A stretch of 45,583 nucleotides of DNA from JBCCEV01 sp039030125 (GTDB taxonomy: Bacteria > Pseudomonadota > Gammaproteobacteria > Ga0077536), in the NCBI GenBank assembly GCA_039030125.1, contig JBCCEV010000007.1, forward strand, positions 1 to 45,583, given 5' to 3'. Under the pieces are notes generated by a model. That model saw only the letters and a list, made by a program, of their open reading frames with translations, was not told the origin of the DNA and did not search any database. The translations under genes and the position numbers were made by a program. Below are positions 8,131 through 17,731 of the stretch, piece after piece. Positions within the stretch are counted from its first letter, which is position 1, and each line of letters starts with the position of its first letter.

Positions 8131-9421
8131 AGCCGACGCGCGCGCGGCTGCCGCTGTCGCGGTTAGCCAAGTTTGCAACCAGGGCATGTCACTAGCGGCG
8201 GCTCTGCCGGATCTGCGAAAAGCAATCGCGGATCAAGACCGCGCCTTCGCCCAGGCCTGCGTTTTCGGCACATTGCGTTTTCATGGCGCTCTGACCGGGG
8301 CACTGCAGAGGTTCTTGCGCAAACCATTGCGCCAGAGGGAGCATCTCGTTGAAAACCTCCTGCTAATTGGTTTGTTCCAAATTTACTTTTTACGGACCCC
8401 AGCGCACGTTGCGGTTAATGAAACCGTGCGGGCTTGCGAAACCTTGGGCAAGACGTGGGCCAAAAATTTGGTTAACGGCGTCCTTCGCAATGCGACTCGT
8501 AACAAACTTGCCGACGATCTCTCGCACAGTGCCAAGAATCATCCGCCTTGGTTTGTCTCGCAAATCCAGAACGATCATCCAGATCGATGGCGCTCGATTT
8601 TGAGCGCTAATCTGCGACCGGGCCCAATGACGGTGCGGGTCAACCGAGGCCTGGGGAATCGAGAGGCTTACCAGGAGACGCTGCACAAACAGGGCATTGG
8701 TGCGACCCGATGTCGATTCGCGGAAGATGGCTTGCGACTGCAGGCGCCGATCGGGGTCGAAAAACTACCAGGTTTCACCGCCGGTTCCTGTTACGTTCAA
8801 GATGAAGCAGCCCAGTTGGCGTGCGAGCTGCTGGAGGTGATGCCCGGCAACCGTGTGCTGGATTGTTGTGCGGCGCCCGGTGGTAAAACAACCCATATTC
8901 TTGAACGCCACAAAAGCGACGACGTTACCTTGATCGCGCTCGACCGTTCATCAGCGCGACTCGCTGAGTTAGAGGCGAATTTGCAAAGACTGAAACACCA
9001 ATGTGATCACCATACCGCGAACGCGGCAGCCGACTTAGATTGGTGGGACACTCAGGGTTTCGATCGGATCCTGCTCGATGCGCCCTGCTCGGCGAGCGGT
9101 ATCGTGCGCCGCTACCCGGATATTTTGCACAATCGACAACCACGTGATGTCGTTGAGTTACAAGCCCAGCAACGGCAGATATTGAGCAACGTCTGGCAAC
9201 TTCTAAACGGTGGCGGCCGTTTGCTATATGCAACTTGCTCGGTGTTCAATGCCGAAAACGATGACACAATCGCTGCCTTTCTCGGCACTCACGCAGATGC
9301 GGATATCGCACCAATTTCAGCACTCTGGGGTGAACCCACCCGCTTCGGGCGACAGATCCTACCGGGCGCCGGAGAAATGGATGGTTTCTACTATGCGGCG
9401 TTGGTTAAACATGGCGCCTAG
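8114..9421 (+). CDS. rsmB: 16S rRNA (cytosine-967-C5)-methyltransferase RsmB
   Basis: RsmB (Sun/Fmu) methylates C967 of 16S rRNA with SAM. The N-terminal NusB-like helical domain includes LIGLFQIYFLRTPAHVAVNETV. The Rossmann methyltransferase domain has VLDCCAAPGGKTTHILE (SAM binding), LDAPCSASGIVRR (motif IV cysteine) and YATCSVFNAEN (motif VI catalytic cysteine). A GTG at 8078 opens the frame but has no ribosome site. The TTG at 8114 is preceded by GGAG (8104-8107) with a 6-nt gap and gives 435 residues, close to the usual length, so it is preferred. Either start overlaps fmt (by 17 or 53 bp). The 3' end overlaps the next gene by 11 bp. Confidence 0.94.
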   Translation: MASAPRADARAAAAVAVSQVCNQGMSLAAALPDLRKAIADQDRAFAQACVFGTLRFHGALTGALQRFLRKPLRQREHLVENLLLIGLFQIYFLRTPAHVAVNETVRACETLGKTWAKNLVNGVLRNATRNKLADDLSHSAKNHPPWFVSQIQNDHPDRWRSILSANLRPGPMTVRVNRGLGNREAYQETLHKQGIGATRCRFAEDGLRLQAPIGVEKLPGFTAGSCYVQDEAAQLACELLEVMPGNRVLDCCAAPGGKTTHILERHKSDDVTLIALDRSSARLAELEANLQRLKHQCDHHTANAAADLDWWDTQGFDRILLDAPCSASGIVRRYPDILHNRQPRDVVELQAQQRQILSNVWQLLNGGGRLLYATCSVFNAENDDTIAAFLGTHADADIAPISALWGEPTRFGRQILPGAGEMDGFYYAALVKHGA

Positions 9422-9974
9422 TAAACTGATCATAGCCTCGCTACTAGCGGGATTGATGTTCGCAGCCCCGACCGCGGCGCTGGCCGGTAGTATTGAGATT
9501 AATCAATTTTCTACCGAACAGGACGCGGGCGCCATCACGCTCGATGCCGACCTTGGCTTTAATTTCAGCGCCGATGCGCTTGAGGCCTTGCGCAGCGGCA
9601 TTGCCTTGACCGTTCGCATGGAGTTCGAGATCACACGCCGCCGCAAATTCTTATGGGACCCAGCGGTTGTGGAAATCCAGCAGCGCTACTCAATTAAGCG
9701 CCACGCTTTAAGCGAACGCTTCGTTCTTACCGATCTCAAAAAGCAACAAGCTGAAATCTATCAATCGCTCGACGAAGCACTGAAAAACCTAGGTCAAGTT
9801 CGGGATGTCAACTTGTCCTCCAAGGATGCGCTCGCGGCGGACAGGACTTATCTGCTCCGCTTCAAGGCCAAACTTGAAATCAACTCTTTACCGGCGCTGT
9901 TGAGACCCATCGCCTACGTCTCACCAAGTTGGCGAATGTCCACCGGTTGGCACGAAGAGATCCTTACCCCGTGA
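9411..9974 (+). CDS. DUF4390 family exported protein
   Basis: This 187-residue protein has a Sec signal peptide (MAPSKLIIASLLAGLMFAAPTAALA, cleavage near residue 25). The mature part is beta-rich and contains GIALTVRMEFEITRRRKFLWDP and YSIKRHALSERFVLTDL, which match DUF4390. No function is established for the family. It is regularly found between rsmB and an NtrY/NtrX pair, as here, suggesting a periplasmic partner of the kinase (inference from context only). A longer frame from 9210 lies wholly within rsmB; the ATG at 9411 immediately precedes the signal peptide and is the obvious start. The stop overlaps the ntrY GTG by 4 bp. Confidence 0.85.
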   Translation: MAPSKLIIASLLAGLMFAAPTAALAGSIEINQFSTEQDAGAITLDADLGFNFSADALEALRSGIALTVRMEFEITRRRKFLWDPAVVEIQQRYSIKRHALSERFVLTDLKKQQAEIYQSLDEALKNLGQVRDVNLSSKDALAADRTYLLRFKAKLEINSLPALLRPIAYVSPSWRMSTGWHEEILTP

Positions 9975-12205
9975 ACCGCTTTAGCGTATTTGTTGGCGTA
10001 GCGCTGCTGAGCCTTTCTTTGCTTGGTTCGCTGATCCTTATGAGTGCGGCAATCCAGCATTCAGAAATGTTTGGTGAGCTGTACGCTGTGCTTCTGATTT
10101 CCAATTCAGCCGGCCTGTTAGCGCTCGCTATTCTCATTGGTGTCAATCTTTGGCGGTTGGGAAAACAGCTCAAGAAGAAAGAACCAGGGGCTCGGTTGAC
10201 GCGAAGATTATTGGTGATCTTTGTTGTCCTTTCGATCGTTCCAGTCTCGATTCTGTATGCCTTTTCGCTCGATTTTCTGCGGCGGGGAATCGATAGCTGG
10301 TTCGACGTCCGCATAGAAACGGCGCTTGATGACGCACTCGCCTTAGGACAGGAAGCGCTCGACGTTCGTATGCGATCGCTGTTGGACGAAACCAAAAACA
10401 TGGCTATCGAACTCGCCGGCAACCTGTCGGCGTCGAGGGCGCCTTTGGATCTCGATTCATTACGCGACCCCGGCAGCATCGTGGCCTACAACGCGCGCCA
10501 ACCCGCGGCCTTGAACCTCGAACCGCTCCTGCGTCGCAGCGGCGCCGAAGAGCTAACGGTGGTGACCGCCAGCGGTGAATTGGTGGCGGCGAGTAGCCAG
10601 TTGACCGACTTTGATACCCATTTGCCACCGGAGAACGTACTCGTCCAGGTCAACCAAGGCCGCAACTACATTCGGCTCGAACCACTGTCCGCCGAGGACC
10701 TCTATGTGCGGGTTGCGGTGCCGATCCCAAGCCGGGGTTTGAGATCGGGCGAGCGGATTCTGCACGCTCTCTACCGCATCGACGAACGCATGAACGAACT
10801 CGCTTCGAGCGTTGAGTACGCTTACATCAAATACAACGAACTGAATTATCTTCGTGACAAGCTGAAGCTAAGTTTCGTTATGACTCTTACCCTTGTTTTG
10901 CTTTTCAGTATTGTGACCGCTGTGTGGGCGGCCTTGTACTCAGCGCGGCGCATGGCCGAGCCCATCCGCGACCTTGCGGCGGGCACCGCGGCGGTCGCTG
11001 CCGGCGATTATGAAACCAAGATTCCGGTGGTTACCGACGATGACCTCGGCTTCCTCGTCCATTCGTTCAACGATATGACACGTCAAGTTGGCGCGGCGGC
11101 TCGCGAAGTCGAAGCTCAGAACAAATATGTGAATACGCTGCTAAAGCAGCTTTCCTCGGGTGTGATCGCGCTCGACCAAGATCTTGGTGTGACAACCATC
11201 AACGACGCGGCGTTGAGGATTTTAGAGGTTTCAGGAGCCGAGCTTCTGAATAGGCACTTCATTGATGCTTGCGAGGAGCGTGAGTATTTGGCGCCATTGG
11301 CGAAGGCCATCCGGACCAACCTGCAGCGTAACGAACGCCAATGGCGATCGGAGGTCACCATCTTCTCCTCGGAAGGCCGACGCGTGCTGATGACTCAAGG
11401 TACAAGCTTGTCCGCGGCGGACGATGAGAGTAGCGGCTACGTGCTCGTTTTCGAGGATGTGACCTTAATCGTTGAGGGTCAACGTGAAGCCGCGTGGTCG
11501 GAGGTCGCGCGGCGGCTGGCCCACGAAATCAAGAACCCATTAACACCAATCCAGTTGTCGGCGGAACGCCTGCGCCGCAAGTATTTGAACAAGTTGGACG
11601 CCGAGGAATCTGAACCCTTAGAACGGCTCACCAATACCATCATTCAACAAGTCGATACGATGAAGTCGATGGTGAATACCTTTTCGGACTACGCGAAACC
11701 CGCCCGCATTTCTCATGAACTCGTCGACATCAACGAGGTTATCGTTGGCGTCACGGACCTTTTCCGTTCGACCGCCCCCTTGAAGATCGAGACCGAGCTC
11801 GACCCCGATCTGGCGCCATTACCCGCTGATGCGAATCGCCTCCGGCAGGTTTTAAACAATCTCATTAAAAACGCCATCGAGGCCTCGCTGGATTCGGGTG
11901 AGCCGATCGTCGTTCAGAGTTGCCAAACGGTGTCGGCGCAAAAACCGCACATTGAGATCAGAATTTCCGACCGCGGTGAGGGGATCCCAAGCGCGATGTT
12001 GGATAATCTTTTCGAACCCTACGTCACCACCAAAGAACGCGGGACCGGCCTCGGATTAGCTATCGCAAAAAAGATCGTTGACGAACATCACGGCGTGGTT
12101 AACCTCAAAAATCGCCCGGGTGGAGGAACTGAGGCGATAATTCGACTACCCTTGGACGCGGATCCCAATATCGAAGCACCTAGCCTAGAGCGAAACATCG
12201 TATGA
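9971..12205 (+). CDS. ntrY: NtrY-like membrane sensor histidine kinase
   Basis: This 744-residue kinase has three N-terminal membrane segments (about residues 5-27, 36-58 and 76-98). A periplasmic region of about 190 residues follows, then a fourth membrane segment (about 295-320). Next come HAMP (RRMAEPIRDLAAG onward), a PAS region, HisKA with phospho-acceptor His518 in RLAHEIKNPLTP, and HATPase (NNLIKNAIEAS, DRGEGIP, FEPYVTTKERGTGLGLA). The architecture is that of NtrY, which phosphorylates NtrX and is linked to nitrogen, redox or envelope responses depending on species. The GTG at 9971, overlapping the upstream stop as GTGA, was preferred over the upstream ATG at 9929 inside DUF4390. The 3' end overlaps ntrX by 4 bp. 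Confidence 0.93.
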   Translation: MNRFSVFVGVALLSLSLLGSLILMSAAIQHSEMFGELYAVLLISNSAGLLALAILIGVNLWRLGKQLKKKEPGARLTRRLLVIFVVLSIVPVSILYAFSLDFLRRGIDSWFDVRIETALDDALALGQEALDVRMRSLLDETKNMAIELAGNLSASRAPLDLDSLRDPGSIVAYNARQPAALNLEPLLRRSGAEELTVVTASGELVAASSQLTDFDTHLPPENVLVQVNQGRNYIRLEPLSAEDLYVRVAVPIPSRGLRSGERILHALYRIDERMNELASSVEYAYIKYNELNYLRDKLKLSFVMTLTLVLLFSIVTAVWAALYSARRMAEPIRDLAAGTAAVAAGDYETKIPVVTDDDLGFLVHSFNDMTRQVGAAAREVEAQNKYVNTLLKQLSSGVIALDQDLGVTTINDAALRILEVSGAELLNRHFIDACEEREYLAPLAKAIRTNLQRNERQWRSEVTIFSSEGRRVLMTQGTSLSAADDESSGYVLVFEDVTLIVEGQREAAWSEVARRLAHEIKNPLTPIQLSAERLRRKYLNKLDAEESEPLERLTNTIIQQVDTMKSMVNTFSDYAKPARISHELVDINEVIVGVTDLFRSTAPLKIETELDPDLAPLPADANRLRQVLNNLIKNAIEASLDSGEPIVVQSCQTVSAQKPHIEIRISDRGEGIPSAMLDNLFEPYVTTKERGTGLGLAIAKKIVDEHHGVVNLKNRPGGGTEAIIRLPLDADPNIEAPSLERNIV

Positions 12206-13578
12206 CGACTCGGCACATTCTCGTCGTAGACGACGAACCGGACATTCGTACGTTGCTCAAGGAAATCCTCGAAGACGAAGGGTTCGAAGTTAGTATCGCC
12301 AAGGACGCTGAGGAAGCGCGAGATGCGCGACGCCACCGGCGTCCCGATCTGGTGCTGCTGGATATATGGATGCCTGGCACCGACGGAATAACGCTCTTGA
12401 AAGAGTGGGCAAAAGACGAGTCTCTTCAGGAAACCGTGATCATGATGTCTGGCCATGGCACGGTTGAAACCGCTGTCGAGGCGACACGCCTGGGGGCCTA
12501 CGATTTTATCGAGAAACCACTTTCCATCGGTAAACTTCTGGTCACTCTTGAGCGCGCCTTCGAGAACGCAAGCTTACGAAACGAAAACTATGGTCTAAAA
12601 ACCCGCAGCGCCCTGATCGAGGAGCCCATCGGCGATAGCAAGGCAATGCATCGGGTGCGCGAGAGCGCCGGGCGCATCGCGGATCATAAGACCTGCGTGT
12701 TTATCTCCGGCGAATCGGGCACCGGAAAAGAAGTTATCGCCCGCTACATTCACACCCGCAGCAGCCGCGCCAGCGGCCCATTCGTGGTCGTTAACGTCGC
12801 CGCGCTGCCGCGCGAGAATCCCGAAGCGGAGCTATTTGGATCTGAATCAGAGCAACGTTTAAGTTACGGATCGCTCGAAGCCGCAAACGGCGGAACCTTG
12901 TATCTAACCGACATCGCGGACATGGATCTGAACACTCAAGCACGACTCCTTGGTGCCCTGGAAACCAATGCATTCCTGCGGGTTGGCGGCCGTGAACCGG
13001 TGACCGTTGACACCCGTGTTATTGCCGGCACCAAACACAAATTGATAGAGCGAGTTAACGAGGGAGCATTTCGCGACGATCTTTTTTATCACCTCAACGT
13101 CTTGCCGCTTGAGGTGCCACCGCTACGAGAGCACAACGAAGATATCGATATCCTAACGCGAGCTTTTTTGGAAGAGTTCGCGCATCAGGAAGGTCTAGCG
13201 GTGCGCAGCTTTTCGGCGACCGCGCTCACTCGTCTTCGAGAATACGAGTGGCCGGGAAATGTGAGGGAGCTAAAAAACCTGGTTCAGCGCTTGCTAATCC
13301 TGGGATCGGGCGACCCGATCGGTGCCGCTGAGGTAAGTACCGCTCTGGGGGTGACAACCACTAACCGCGATGCATCAACAGTGCCGGGCTTCGACCGACC
13401 TTTGCGCGAAGCACGCGAGATGTTCGAGAAAGCCTATCTTGAACACCAGTTGTTTACTGTTGGTGGGAGCGTCAGCAAGGTGTCGGAGCGAGTCGGCATC
13501 GAACGGACCCACCTTTATCGAAAACTGCGCAGCCTTGGCATCGATCCTAAACAAATTAAGGAAGCCGCCAAGGAATGA
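12202..13578 (+). CDS. ntrX: NtrX-like response regulator with degenerate sigma54-activator domain
   Basis: The 458-residue protein has a receiver domain with phospho-acceptor Asp54 (LLDIWMPGTDG). A central AAA+ domain has an intact Walker A (GESGTGKE, from residue 170), and the C terminus is a Fis-type helix-turn-helix (VSKVSERVGIERTHLYRKLRSLGI). The AAA+ domain is altered. After ELFG (210-213) the sequence runs SESEQRLSYGSLEAANGG, with no GAFTGA loop for sigma54 contact. Walker B reads TLYLTDI where LDEI is expected (Thr236-Asp237). His297 replaces the second conserved arginine of the FR-DL-YR motif; Arg291 is kept. It is therefore probably a phosphorylation-controlled DNA-binding regulator rather than a sigma54 activator (inference). 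It overlaps ntrY and trkA by 4 bp each. Confidence 0.92.
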   Translation: MTTRHILVVDDEPDIRTLLKEILEDEGFEVSIAKDAEEARDARRHRRPDLVLLDIWMPGTDGITLLKEWAKDESLQETVIMMSGHGTVETAVEATRLGAYDFIEKPLSIGKLLVTLERAFENASLRNENYGLKTRSALIEEPIGDSKAMHRVRESAGRIADHKTCVFISGESGTGKEVIARYIHTRSSRASGPFVVVNVAALPRENPEAELFGSESEQRLSYGSLEAANGGTLYLTDIADMDLNTQARLLGALETNAFLRVGGREPVTVDTRVIAGTKHKLIERVNEGAFRDDLFYHLNVLPLEVPPLREHNEDIDILTRAFLEEFAHQEGLAVRSFSATALTRLREYEWPGNVRELKNLVQRLLILGSGDPIGAAEVSTALGVTTTNRDASTVPGFDRPLREAREMFEKAYLEHQLFTVGGSVSKVSERVGIERTHLYRKLRSLGIDPKQIKEAAKE

Positions 13579-14948
13579 AAATCCTGATCCTGGGGGCGGG
13601 TCAAGTCGGCTCCTCCGTGGCGGCAAACTTGTGCAGCGAGGCCAACGACATCACCGTGGTCGATACCAATCCTGCGAGCTTGCAAATGCTCCAGGACCGC
13701 TTCGATTTACGCACTGTACTAGGCCACGCCGCCCATCCCCAAGTGCTGGGGCGGGGCGGCGTCCAAGACGCCGACATGGTGATCGCGGTAACCAATAGTG
13801 ACGAGACCAACATGGTCGCCTGTCAGGTGGCTTACACCCTATTTCGCACCCCGACCAAGATCGCCCGGATCCGCGAAAACCAGTATCAAGCCCACCCGGA
13901 GCTTTTTGCCCAGGAAGCGCTGCCGATCGACGTGCTGATTAATCCGGAGCAGGAAGTCACCGAATTCACCAAACATCTCATTGAGTTCCCAGGCGCCCTG
14001 CAAGTCCTCGATTTTGCCGGTGGCAAAGTCCAATTGGTCGCCGCGCGCGCTTTCTATGGGGGACCTCTGGTTGGCCATAAACTGCGCGAACTACCCGAAC
14101 AACTACCGGGCGTCGAAACCCGCGTGTGCGCGATATTTCGCCGTCACGAGGCCATCATTCCAGAGGGCGATACGGTTATCGAGCCAGGCGACGATGTGTT
14201 CTTTATCGCCGCGCCGAATCACATTCGCTCTGTCATGAGCGAATTCAGAAAACTCGACGGGCCCAATAGGAATGTGATTATTGCCGGCGGCGGTAATATC
14301 GGCACGCGCTTAGCGAAGGCCCTGGAGAAAAGCTGCAATATCAAAATAATCGAGAACAATCCGGATCGCGCGCGCCAGATTTCCGAAGAACTCAAGCACG
14401 CGATCGTTTTGCTCGGCGACGCGGCCGACGAGGATCTGCTGCTCGAAGAGGACGTAGAAAACGTCGATGTTTTCGCCGCGCTGACTAACGCTGATGAAGC
14501 AAACATTATTTCGTCAATGCTGGCCAAACGCCTCGGGGCAAAAACGGTGATGGCATTGATTAACCGCGCGGCATACGTTGACTTAGTCCAGCGCGATATC
14601 ATCGACATCGCGATTTCGCCCCAGCAAGCCACGATCGGCAGCTTACTTGCCCACATCCGCCGCGGAGATGTCGTCAAAGTGCACTCCTTACGGCGAGGCG
14701 CTGCCGAAGCCATTGAAGCAATTGCCCATGGCGATGAGGGCTCCAGCCGCGTGGTCGGGCGCACCATTGAAGATATCGAACTTCCACCTGGCACGGTAAT
14801 CGGCGCGATCGTGCGGGGGAAAGAAGTCCACATGGTCCACCATGACACAAGAATCGAGGCCGAGGACCACGTTATTTTGTTGGTTACAAACAAGCGGCAC
14901 GTAAAAGACGTCGAACGTTTGTTCCAAGTGAACGTGACCTTCATTTAA
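13575..14948 (+). CDS. trkA: Trk potassium uptake system regulatory subunit TrkA
   Basis: TrkA is the cytoplasmic NAD(H)-binding regulator of the TrkH potassium channel. It consists of two RCK units in tandem. The first begins MKILILGAGQVGSSVA and the second, near residue 233, begins NVIIAGGGNIGTRLA. Each is a GxGxxG Rossmann fold followed by a TrkA_C module (for example FYGGPLVGHKLRELPEQLPG). Its length of 457 residues matches TrkA of E. coli. It overlaps ntrX by ATGA and is followed 45 bp later by trkH, so subunit and channel are probably co-transcribed. Confidence 0.97.
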   Translation: MKILILGAGQVGSSVAANLCSEANDITVVDTNPASLQMLQDRFDLRTVLGHAAHPQVLGRGGVQDADMVIAVTNSDETNMVACQVAYTLFRTPTKIARIRENQYQAHPELFAQEALPIDVLINPEQEVTEFTKHLIEFPGALQVLDFAGGKVQLVAARAFYGGPLVGHKLRELPEQLPGVETRVCAIFRRHEAIIPEGDTVIEPGDDVFFIAAPNHIRSVMSEFRKLDGPNRNVIIAGGGNIGTRLAKALEKSCNIKIIENNPDRARQISEELKHAIVLLGDAADEDLLLEEDVENVDVFAALTNADEANIISSMLAKRLGAKTVMALINRAAYVDLVQRDIIDIAISPQQATIGSLLAHIRRGDVVKVHSLRRGAAEAIEAIAHGDEGSSRVVGRTIEDIELPPGTVIGAIVRGKEVHMVHHDTRIEAEDHVILLVTNKRHVKDVERLFQVNVTFI

Positions 14949-14993
14949 AAATAAACAAACCGCTTCGGTAACCTGGGGAGCCTGAAAGAAGGC

Positions 14994-16439
14994 ATGAACC
15001 CTAAAGTCATTCAAAAAATTCTGGGGCTATTACTTTCGGTATTCAGCCTGGTCCTAGTTCCGCCCTTTTTGATTTCTCTATGGCTCAAAGAGTCGACGAC
15101 GACTGCCTTTTTGCTCGCTATCGCCGCAACCGTTGGCGCCGGGATGGCGTTGTGGTTGCCGGTACGGAAGGTCAATCGTGAGCTCAAGTTGCGCGACGGT
15201 TTCGTAATCGTCGTTTTATTCTGGTTGGTCCTTGGTGTCACCGGAGCAATTCCATTCGTACTCGCCCAAGACATGCGCGTGGCGGATGCTGTCTTTGAAT
15301 CCGTTTCGGGTTTGACCACCACCGGCGCGACGGTAATTGTCGGTATTGAATCGCTACCAACCTCCATCCAGTTTTATCGGCATTTATTACAGTGGTTGGG
15401 TGGCATGGGGATCATTGTGCTGGCCGTTGCGATCTTGCCGATGCTCGGGGTCGGAGGGATGCAACTTTACCGCGCCGAGACTCCGGGGCCGATGAAGGAT
15501 TCAAAACTAACGCCACGCATCACCGAAACCGCGAAAGCGCTCTGGTACATCTACCTGAGCTTAACGATTGCCTGTGCGCTCGCTTACTACCTGGCGGGCA
15601 TGTCATTTTTCGACGCCTTATGTCATAGCTTCTCGACTGTCGCCATCGGCGGCTTTTCGACACATGACAATAGCCTTGGCTATTTTGACAGCGTCGCAAT
15701 CGAATCGGTCGCAATAATTTTCATGTTCATAGCGGCTATTAATTTTTCATTGCACTTTTTGGGATGGCGATTTCGCAATGCCAAACCCTACTTGTACGAC
15801 TCTGAACTTAGGGCTTTTGCAGCCCTTCTCATGCTCGTATTTCTGTGTTGCTGGCTCGGTCTCGCGGTTTTTTATCCGCAGACTTCGTGGCTTGAAAACT
15901 TGCGCCATGCAATGTTCCAAACGATTTCGATCGGAACGACTACTGGCTACACCACCACAAGCTTTCAAGCCTGGCCGAGTTTTCTGCCCCTAGTGTTGCT
16001 TTTCATGAGTTTCATTGGCGGCTGCGCCGGTTCTACGGCGGGTGGCATCAAGGTAGTGCGTATGCTCTTATTGTTTAAACAAGGGGTTCGCGAAATAAAA
16101 CGGCTGGTGCACCCCAGTGCCATCATCGTGATTCGCGTGGGCGACCGTCCAATTAGCGATCGCGTAGTCGAAGCGGTGTGGGGGTTTTTCGCGGCCTACG
16201 TTGCGATCTTCGTACTCTTAATGCTTGCAATTCTTGCTACAGGGCTCGATCAGGTAACAGCTTTCTCGGCCGTCGCCGCATGCTTGAACAATCTCGGTCC
16301 GGGGCTCGGCGAAGTCAGTTACAACTATCAAAATATTCCGGCGGCCGCCAAATATTTGCTCGCGTTCGCCATGCTGCTCGGCCGGTTGGAGATCTTCACG
16401 TTGCTTGTTCTACTGAGCCCCACCTTTTGGCGATCATGA
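14994..16439 (+). CDS. trkH: Trk potassium transporter membrane subunit TrkH
   Basis: TrkH is an inner-membrane potassium channel of the TrkH/KtrB superfamily. Its 481 residues contain four membrane-pore-membrane repeats. The selectivity-filter segments are visible as SGLTTTGATV, STVAIGGFSTHDNS, SIGTTTGYTTT and NNLGPGLGEV, each with the key glycine. The start ATG at 14994 follows GAAAGAAGG closely. The stop TGA overlaps the ATG of the following small gene. Confidence 0.97.
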   Translation: MNPKVIQKILGLLLSVFSLVLVPPFLISLWLKESTTTAFLLAIAATVGAGMALWLPVRKVNRELKLRDGFVIVVLFWLVLGVTGAIPFVLAQDMRVADAVFESVSGLTTTGATVIVGIESLPTSIQFYRHLLQWLGGMGIIVLAVAILPMLGVGGMQLYRAETPGPMKDSKLTPRITETAKALWYIYLSLTIACALAYYLAGMSFFDALCHSFSTVAIGGFSTHDNSLGYFDSVAIESVAIIFMFIAAINFSLHFLGWRFRNAKPYLYDSELRAFAALLMLVFLCCWLGLAVFYPQTSWLENLRHAMFQTISIGTTTGYTTTSFQAWPSFLPLVLLFMSFIGGCAGSTAGGIKVVRMLLLFKQGVREIKRLVHPSAIIVIRVGDRPISDRVVEAVWGFFAAYVAIFVLLMLAILATGLDQVTAFSAVAACLNNLGPGLGEVSYNYQNIPAAAKYLLAFAMLLGRLEIFTLLVLLSPTFWRS

Positions 16440-16762
16440 GTAAAATTGTCGAGAACTTAGAAAAACTGCTGGCAGCCGGGCCAGAAACCCCGCTTTTGCA
16501 TTTCGGTATTGCCAACGCGGTTGTCAACAGCGATCCGCACAAGGCAATCACGCATCTTGAGCGCGCGCTCGTGCTCGACGAGAACTATTCGGCAGCCTGG
16601 AAACTGCTGGGAAAAACCTTGACGGGAATCGACAACTCGAGAGCGATCGAGGTTTTCGAACAAGGTATTCGAGTTGCAGACAACAACGGTGATGTGCAGG
16701 CGGGAAAAGAAATGAATGTTTTCCTAAAGCGCGCTCGCAAGGCGCGCGATGAAAATAACTAG
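16436..16762 (+). CDS. Small tetratricopeptide-repeat protein
   Basis: This is a 108-residue soluble protein made of about two TPR units (LLHFGIANAVVNSDPHKAITHLERALVLDENYSAAWKLLG, described by its ends LLHFGI and KLLG, then SRAIEVFEQGIRVADNNGD). It ends in a basic stretch. Its function is unknown. The ATG at 16436 overlaps the trkH stop; a longer frame from 16178 lies within trkH and was discarded. It is the last gene of the def-to-trkH run, and the next gene is on the opposite strand. TPRs usually mediate protein-protein contacts, and the coupling to trkH is only positional. Confidence 0.8.
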   Translation: MSKIVENLEKLLAAGPETPLLHFGIANAVVNSDPHKAITHLERALVLDENYSAAWKLLGKTLTGIDNSRAIEVFEQGIRVADNNGDVQAGKEMNVFLKRARKARDENN

Positions 16763-16768
16763 CTTTAG

Positions 16769-17719
16769 CTACCCGTTCGTCTGCATTATTCCGACAAGAT
16801 CGCTAAGCTGCGCAAGTCCATGACGATCGAGATAATCAACGATCGTAGTAGACATATTCCGACAACAAAGCGGGTCGTAGAACAAACCAGTTCCTACTCC
16901 AACGGTGCTTGCTCCAGCCAGCAAAAACTCAATTGCGTCCTCACCTGAAACAATGCCACCTTGCCCAATTATAGGAATGCGGTGCTGCTTAGCGACCTGA
17001 TAGACCTCAAAAACCTTAAGCAGCGCAATAGGTTTTATCGCGGGGCCTGACACCCCCCCTTGGTTGTTACCAATCACCGGCCTTTGCGTCTCGATATCGA
17101 TTGCCATTCCCATCACGGTATTGATCACCGCAAAGCCATTCGTCCCTGCTTCAATACAACGGCGTGCGTTTTCCTTGATGTCGGTCTGATTAGGTGAAAG
17201 CTTGGTGATCAGCGGTTTATCGGTCGCTTGCCGGCAGGCCGCTACGACACGGGCGGACATGTCGGGATCATTGCCGAACGCAACACCACCCTCTTTGACG
17301 TTAGGACAGGAAATATTGATTTCGATGGCATCGATCGGTGAGTCGTCGAATATTTCAGTGACCGCCTGATATTCCTCGATAGTAGAACCAGAGACGTTAG
17401 CGATGAACTTCGTCTCGCCGAAATCGAGACTGGGCAAAATCTCATCGACCACGTGACGCGCCCCTGGGTTTTGTAAGCCGATGGCGTTGATAAGACCATT
17501 AGGGGTTTCCGCTAAACGGTGCGCTGGATTGCCAAGACGCGGTTCCAAGGTTGTCCCTTTGAGGCAAATGGCACCAACGTCTGTGTTGGAAAAACCGACG
17601 ACCCGTGTGTACTCTTCGCCAAACCCAACACAGCCAGACAACAGGATCAGTGGGTTCGCGAGTTGGAGCCCGCAAAAATCGATCTTTAGGCGCTCGTCGT
17701 TACTGACTTTTGCATCCAA
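16769..17719 (-). CDS. pyrD: Dihydroorotate dehydrogenase, class 1B-like, without PyrK
   Basis: This 316-residue FMN enzyme belongs to the class 1 dihydroorotate dehydrogenase family (pyrimidine synthesis, cytoplasmic). It has the conserved run NPLILLSGCVGFG, LKGTTLEPRLGNP, NAIGLQNPG, NVSGSTIEEY, the catalytic-loop cysteine Cys138 in EINISCPNVKEGG, TKLSPNQTDI and IIGQGGIVSGEDA. The SCPNVKEGG loop is closest to class 1B, whose partner PyrK carries FAD and an Fe-S cluster. No pyrK lies nearby. The frame begins with TTG at 17719, with no ATG or GTG suitable before the conserved region. Only 12 bp separate it from the divergent trmL, so each promoter must overlap the other gene. Related flavin reductases with other substrates remain possible. 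Confidence 0.85.
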   Translation of the reverse strand: MDAKVSNDERLKIDFCGLQLANPLILLSGCVGFGEEYTRVVGFSNTDVGAICLKGTTLEPRLGNPAHRLAETPNGLINAIGLQNPGARHVVDEILPSLDFGETKFIANVSGSTIEEYQAVTEIFDDSPIDAIEINISCPNVKEGGVAFGNDPDMSARVVAACRQATDKPLITKLSPNQTDIKENARRCIEAGTNGFAVINTVMGMAIDIETQRPVIGNNQGGVSGPAIKPIALLKVFEVYQVAKQHRIPIIGQGGIVSGEDAIEFLLAGASTVGVGTGLFYDPLCCRNMSTTIVDYLDRHGLAQLSDLVGIMQTNG

Positions 17720-17731
17720 TGTTGAATACCA

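Noticed and set aside
16763..16790. TAGCT/AGCTA inverted repeat between the TPR gene and the dihydroorotate dehydrogenase gene as a terminator
   Set aside because: The loop would be only two bases and no T run follows.
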